From NCBI RefSeq assembly GCF_019175285.1, contig NC_056527.1:108827129-108891128 (forward strand): a stretch of DNA of 64,000 bases, given 5' to 3'. Position numbers and translations under genes: made by a program. Position 1 is the stretch's first letter; each line of letters starts with the position of its first letter. The notes beneath the pieces were generated by a model. The model was not told the origin of the DNA. It did not search any database and saw nothing but the letters and a program-made list of their open reading frames with translations. The stretch comes from Sceloporus undulatus (Eukaryota > Chordata > Lepidosauria > Squamata > Phrynosomatidae). Of this stretch, positions 60,640 to 64,000 are shown in pieces.

Positions 60640-61344
60640 TGGGGAAAATAGAATAAAATCTATGTTAGTTGTGTCAAAGAGGGCAGCGCATCATACATGG
60701 GAGAGCAATGAAAAATTTAGTAGGCTCTAGGGCTTTGGAGGACTAAAGAGAAGGGCATTGTTTCAGCCAATCAGGAGACAGAGGAATGAGAGAACAGAAT
60801 TGGGAACGGATAAGAATACTGCACAGACTTCTTATGGAACGTTCTGAGAACATTACAGCTCGCTGAGAATACATCTAATCCGTCCCCACCCTGGAACGCA
60901 TGTGGAATACATCGGGAACGTTCTGGGAACCCGATGGGAACACATACCTGCAGTAAACTGAAATGTGTTCCGTTCCCATCGCGTTCCCAGAACGTTCTCA
61001 GAATGCTGTGCGATGTTCTTCTATGACTCTGGAGACCAGGGTTCAAATCCTGGCTTGACCATGGAAACCCACTGGGTGATCTTGGGCAAGTCACACTCTC
61101 TAACCCTCAGAGGATGGCAATCACTGGCAAACCCCTTATGAAGGAATATGTCAAGAAAACCTTATAATATGGTTGCCTTAGGTCACCATAAGTTAGAAAT
61201 GACTTGCAGGCACACAAGACTAGCAACAAGGCAGATATGAGCAGAAGAACAGAGATCATCCCTGGCATTTGGCAGAATAAAATCACCATGTTATCGAGTT
61301 TGGTTTTATATAAATTTTGGGTGCCAAGCAATCAAATATCATGA

Positions 61345-62285
61345 CCCCTGACTGACCCCATTGCAAGCCGCCATTACCCTAAAAGCAAGCTGACCACGTA
61401 GCCAGCCAGCCCTGCTAGGCATGGTCATAGAAAAAGGTAGATTTAAACCTTAAGAAACCAGTTCTGGGAGTTGCCCTACAAGTTTCGCAGGCAGCCCCAA
61501 AGAGAAGAGGACAAAGAAGTAGCCTGTCTTCCTAATGAGCGAGTGATTGTATTAACAACTCTGCCATTTAGATCTCTGCCTTCCCCTGAAAGATGTCAGA
61601 CCTCTTCTTTGTGTATCCATTGTGTAAGTTTCAGCTTGGACAAAAGATAGCCATCAAGACCTTTGTTCACCAGGCAGCCATAGCCTGAGGATACGTTTCG
61701 CAGTATAAATAGGACCGAGATTTCTGCCCTCATTGGGCTTGTTGAGCTGAAGTTCCAAACCTCAAAATCTTGCTTGCTGAGCTGCTGCTCCAGGCTTGAG
61801 TTCCCCGAGCCTTGGGCTCTGCTGAAATCACTTGAGCTAAGCCAGTGCTCACTGTCTCTCGGGCCTCTTGTTAGCTTTGCCAGCTGGAACTCAGCTCCTA
61901 ACCACCGCGGTCGCCGCTTGCTTTCCCGTTCTCCGCGGCCGTGTCTCACCACCCCCCATCACTCACATCCCTCACTTTGGAGAAGACTCCTAAGGTAAAT
62001 ATCCCAACGGTGCCTCTATCCTTTCTCCTTTACTCCCAGACTCTCCCCTCCCTTGCTTTAGCATTGAATGTGTGTGTGAGTGCATGATCCCCTTTGTTGT
62101 GTGGCTTTAATACATGTTTATATTTTTATTGCAATTCATTGGCATTGGAGTCTCTGTTTCTTGGGGTTGGACTAGATGACCTCTGGTATACACATAGGGA
62201 CATGATCCGCTGTGTGCGTTGTTAGGACACGCCTCTCGTAAATTTGAGCTAATTAAATTCCCCAAATTCGATCCTTCCTAACAAC
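61345..62285 (+). mobile_element. Possible solo LTR of a retrovirus-like element (fossil)
   Basis: A ~0.9 kb stretch has an LTR-like order: a promoter-like TATA box (gcagtataaatagg, ~61,699), a GC-rich transcribed part, a degenerate polyadenylation region (ctttaatacatg) and a U5-like end 'gagtctctgtttcttggg'. No internal viral genes or partner LTR is seen, so it would be a solo copy; age is not estimable here. The limits are approximate. It might instead be a host promoter and first exon. Confidence 0.35.
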
Positions 62286-62606
62286 CACTTCAGGCAAACT
62301 GAGGCTGAGTGTGAAGAGTGATGGTCAACCATTGGTGCCACATACATGGCCTTCCTCCTAAGCTGGATGCTAAGTGTGGGGATAATAGATGTTCTCCAAA
62401 TGCCAGTGGAGAAATAAAATGAATCTCTTACATTGGCTTCTACGTGAAGAATGGTGTAAAGAAAAGCTACCATCTTGCTTTTCCTAGCTAATGTATTACA
62501 CATTCTGTATACATATATTTGTATATATTGATATGTATACTGTATTTTGCTTTTCCTAGCTAATGTATTTTTAAAAAATCTTTAGATAAGTATTTACACG
62601 TAAGGT

Positions 62607-62838
62607 ACAACAGGTTCTTGGTATACACTGGGGTTTGGTTCCATGACCCCCTGTGGATGTCAAAATCCGTGGATGCTCCAGTCGCATAATATGCAATGGC
62701 ATATAATAAAATGGTGTCCCTTAGATAAAATAGCAAAATCAAGGTTTGCTTTTTGGAAGTTGTATATTTTTAAAATATTTGCAAGCCACAGATGCTTGGA
62801 TTTTAAAAAAAATTGTGGATATGGAGGGATGACTGTAT
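62607..62838 (+). repeat. Family A MITE, complete
   Basis: 'aggttcttggtatacactgg' to 'atatggagggatgactgta'. Confidence 0.87.
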
Positions 62839-62889
62839 AAAAGATGGCAGTGAACAATGATATATGGATACTAAATACCAAGGTGGTTT

Positions 62890-63116
62890 GTTGGTGGTGT
62901 GTGCCTTCAAGTCATTTCCAACTTATTGCAACCCTAAGGGGTTTTCTTGGCAAGATTTGTTCAGAGGAGGTTTGCCATTGCCTTCTCCAGAGGCTGAGAG
63001 ACTGTGACTTGCCCAAGGTCACCCAATGGGTTTCATGGCCAAGCTGGGTATCAAGCCCTAGTCTCAAAAGTCATAGTCCAACAACACTCAAACCACTACA
63101 CCATGCTGGCTCCTTC
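62890..63116 (-). repeat. tRNA-derived SINE, full length, reverse
   Basis: 'gtgtgccttcaagtcatttc', 'ggtttgccattgccttctcc' and 'ctcaaaccactacaccatgc'. Confidence 0.9.
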
Positions 63117-63125
63117 CTATAGCAG

Positions 63126-63368
63126 TAATGGGGTCTAAATACCCCAAAGACACCAGATCCCATCTGACCTTGGAAGTTAAGCAGTCAGCTCTGGTTAGAA
63201 TTTGGATGGGAAACTGCCAAGGAATATCAGGTGCTGTAGGCTCTGTTTCAGAGGAAGGAACTGGAAAAATTACCCAACTATTTGTTGCCTAAGAAAACCC
63301 TATATAATTCTTGAAGTTACCATAATTTGACAAGTGACCTGAAGGCACATAAAAACACATATAACAGT
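63126..63368 (+). repeat. 5S rRNA-headed SINE, full length
   Basis: 5S-like order 'cccatctgaccttggaagtt', 'tggatgggaaactgccaagg', 'atatcaggtgctgtaggctc', then the body 'tgcctaagaaaaccctatat' and 'caagtgacctgaaggcacat'. Pairs with the copy at 7,033. Confidence 0.88.
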
Positions 63369-63795
63369 GACCTATGTTAGTCTTCGGCACCAAAAGAACT
63401 CTTGGGGAGACCTGAAACTACACCCAGTTCTAGAAATTAAGACAAAGATATTTAAGGATGTTTGAATGATAATCGACAGAAAAAGTGATTTTACCACTAC
63501 CCCTCAAGAAGGCAAAATTAGCAGCAACTTGCTTGAAAATGCTGAGCCTTCCTCCACCATAAAAACAATGTTATGGTCTCTGTTTTTATTGTACCCATGA
63601 TTAAAAGGTGTCAAGGAGAACTAATGCAGTAAGAAGAAATGGTTAAACTTATGCTTTTTACTACGCTATTTTGGCAGACATTTGTTTTATCTGGACAAGG
63701 TATTCTGTAGACATGGAGTAGTTTTAAAAATGCAACACCATAGCTTCAATCTCAACCTGTACAATCTACCCTACAAGCACACAATGTTAACAGAG

Positions 63796-64000
63796 TGGGC
63801 CCTTGGTATCCGCTGGGGTTTGGTTCCAGGACCCCCCGTGGATACTAAAATCCGTGGATACTCAAATCTCATTAAATACAATGGCACAGTAAAATGGTGT
63901 CCCTTAAATAAAATGGGAAAATCAAGGTTTGCTTTTTGGAATTTATATTTTTGGGAATATTTTCAAGCTATGGATGCTTGAATCCATGACTAAAGAATCT
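63796..64000 (+). repeat. Family A MITE, running off the window end
   Basis: 'gtgggcccttggtatccgct', 'cccccgtggatactaaaatc' and 'ggatgcttgaatccatgact'. It is the least diverged-looking copy. Confidence 0.85.

Larger units (their letters stand above)
59751..61020. mobile_element. Non-autonomous DNA transposon with AACGTT-rich ends
   Basis: Left terminus reads 'tatcgcatatcgttctcaga' then AACGTT; right terminus ends 'aacgttctcagaatgctgtg' then CGAT, its imperfect inverse. Both ends carry many copies of GGAACGTTCTGGGAACG-like units. The interior has (AC)n, (GT)n and (TA)n runs and no transposase that I recognise. The host SINE copy dates it as younger than that SINE. A direct repeat of about 9-12 bases at the flanks would suit a MULE-type element, but this is inference. 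Confidence 0.72.
59700..61235 (+). repeat. tRNA-derived SINE split by a 1.27 kb DNA transposon
   Basis: The SINE head is at 59,700-59,750 ('agagtggtttagtggttaaa') and the body resumes at 61,021 ('ctatgactctggagaccagg') with tail 'acttgcaggcacacaa'. The GACTCTG-AGA stretch is present on both sides (59,739 and 61,025), as expected of a target-site duplication. Confidence 0.8.

Noticed and set aside
60381-60651. Open frames of Cys-Val and Thr-His repeats
   Set aside because: They are translations of (GT)n and (CA)n microsatellites.
61774-61998. A 74-codon + strand frame ending at a possible splice donor, as a host first exon
   Set aside because: It is Ser/Leu/Arg-rich with no recognisable signal and falls within the LTR-like stretch; kept only as an alternative reading there.
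1-64000. tRNA genes
   Set aside because: All tRNA-like stretches are heads of SINEs with degenerate B boxes and no cloverleaf.
1-64000. CRISPR arrays, operons or bacterial mobile elements
   Set aside because: The window is vertebrate; repeats are dispersed transposons and microsatellites, without regular spacers.

Overview
The window looks like nuclear DNA of a squamate reptile, probably a lizard; the species cannot be told from the sequence. The evidence is vertebrate exon-intron genes plus a squamate-like repeat mix: tRNA-derived SINEs with an ACAA-type tail, SINEs with a 5S rRNA-like head, BovB-type RTE LINE fragments in both orientations, CR1 LINE ends, and many short palindromic DNA-transposon derivatives. 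The species inference is mine; the repeats and exons are read directly from the sequence.

Two protein-coding genes are present and converge tail to tail. On the + strand, 4,966-24,735, is a ten-exon MMP25 (MT6-MMP) gene, a GPI-anchored, furin-activated matrix metalloproteinase. The ten exons join in a consistent reading frame to give 561 aa, from signal peptide to hydrophobic C-terminal GPI signal. On the - strand, from about 55,989 down to 27,590, is a CD11-type leukocyte integrin alpha chain (ITGAM/ITGAX/ITGAD-like) with an inserted I-domain. I located 28 coding exons, with phases that agree at every junction except one gap. The signal-peptide exon (exon 1) and the exon for the last beta-propeller blade (exon 15) were not found. 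The two stop codons are only about 2.85 kb apart.

Layout: 1-4,965 is upstream sequence with SINEs and MITEs; 4,966-24,735 is MMP25, with a 10.5 kb first intron; 24,736-27,589 is the short intergenic region with the MMP25 3' UTR; 27,590-55,989 is the integrin gene, its introns filled with MITEs, BovB and CR1 relics; 55,990-64,000 is upstream of (or within intron 1 of) the integrin, and is a mosaic of nested repeats including a ~1.27 kb DNA transposon inside a SINE, a BovB fragment, a possible solo LTR and a 5S-headed SINE.

In mammals both products are known from neutrophils and monocytes: MT6-MMP is a neutrophil-surface protease and CD11 chains pair with integrin beta-2 (CD18). Their adjacency here is the main biological point of interest. 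The rest of the interest lies in at least six short repeat families, several nested in one another, which give a relative order of insertion.
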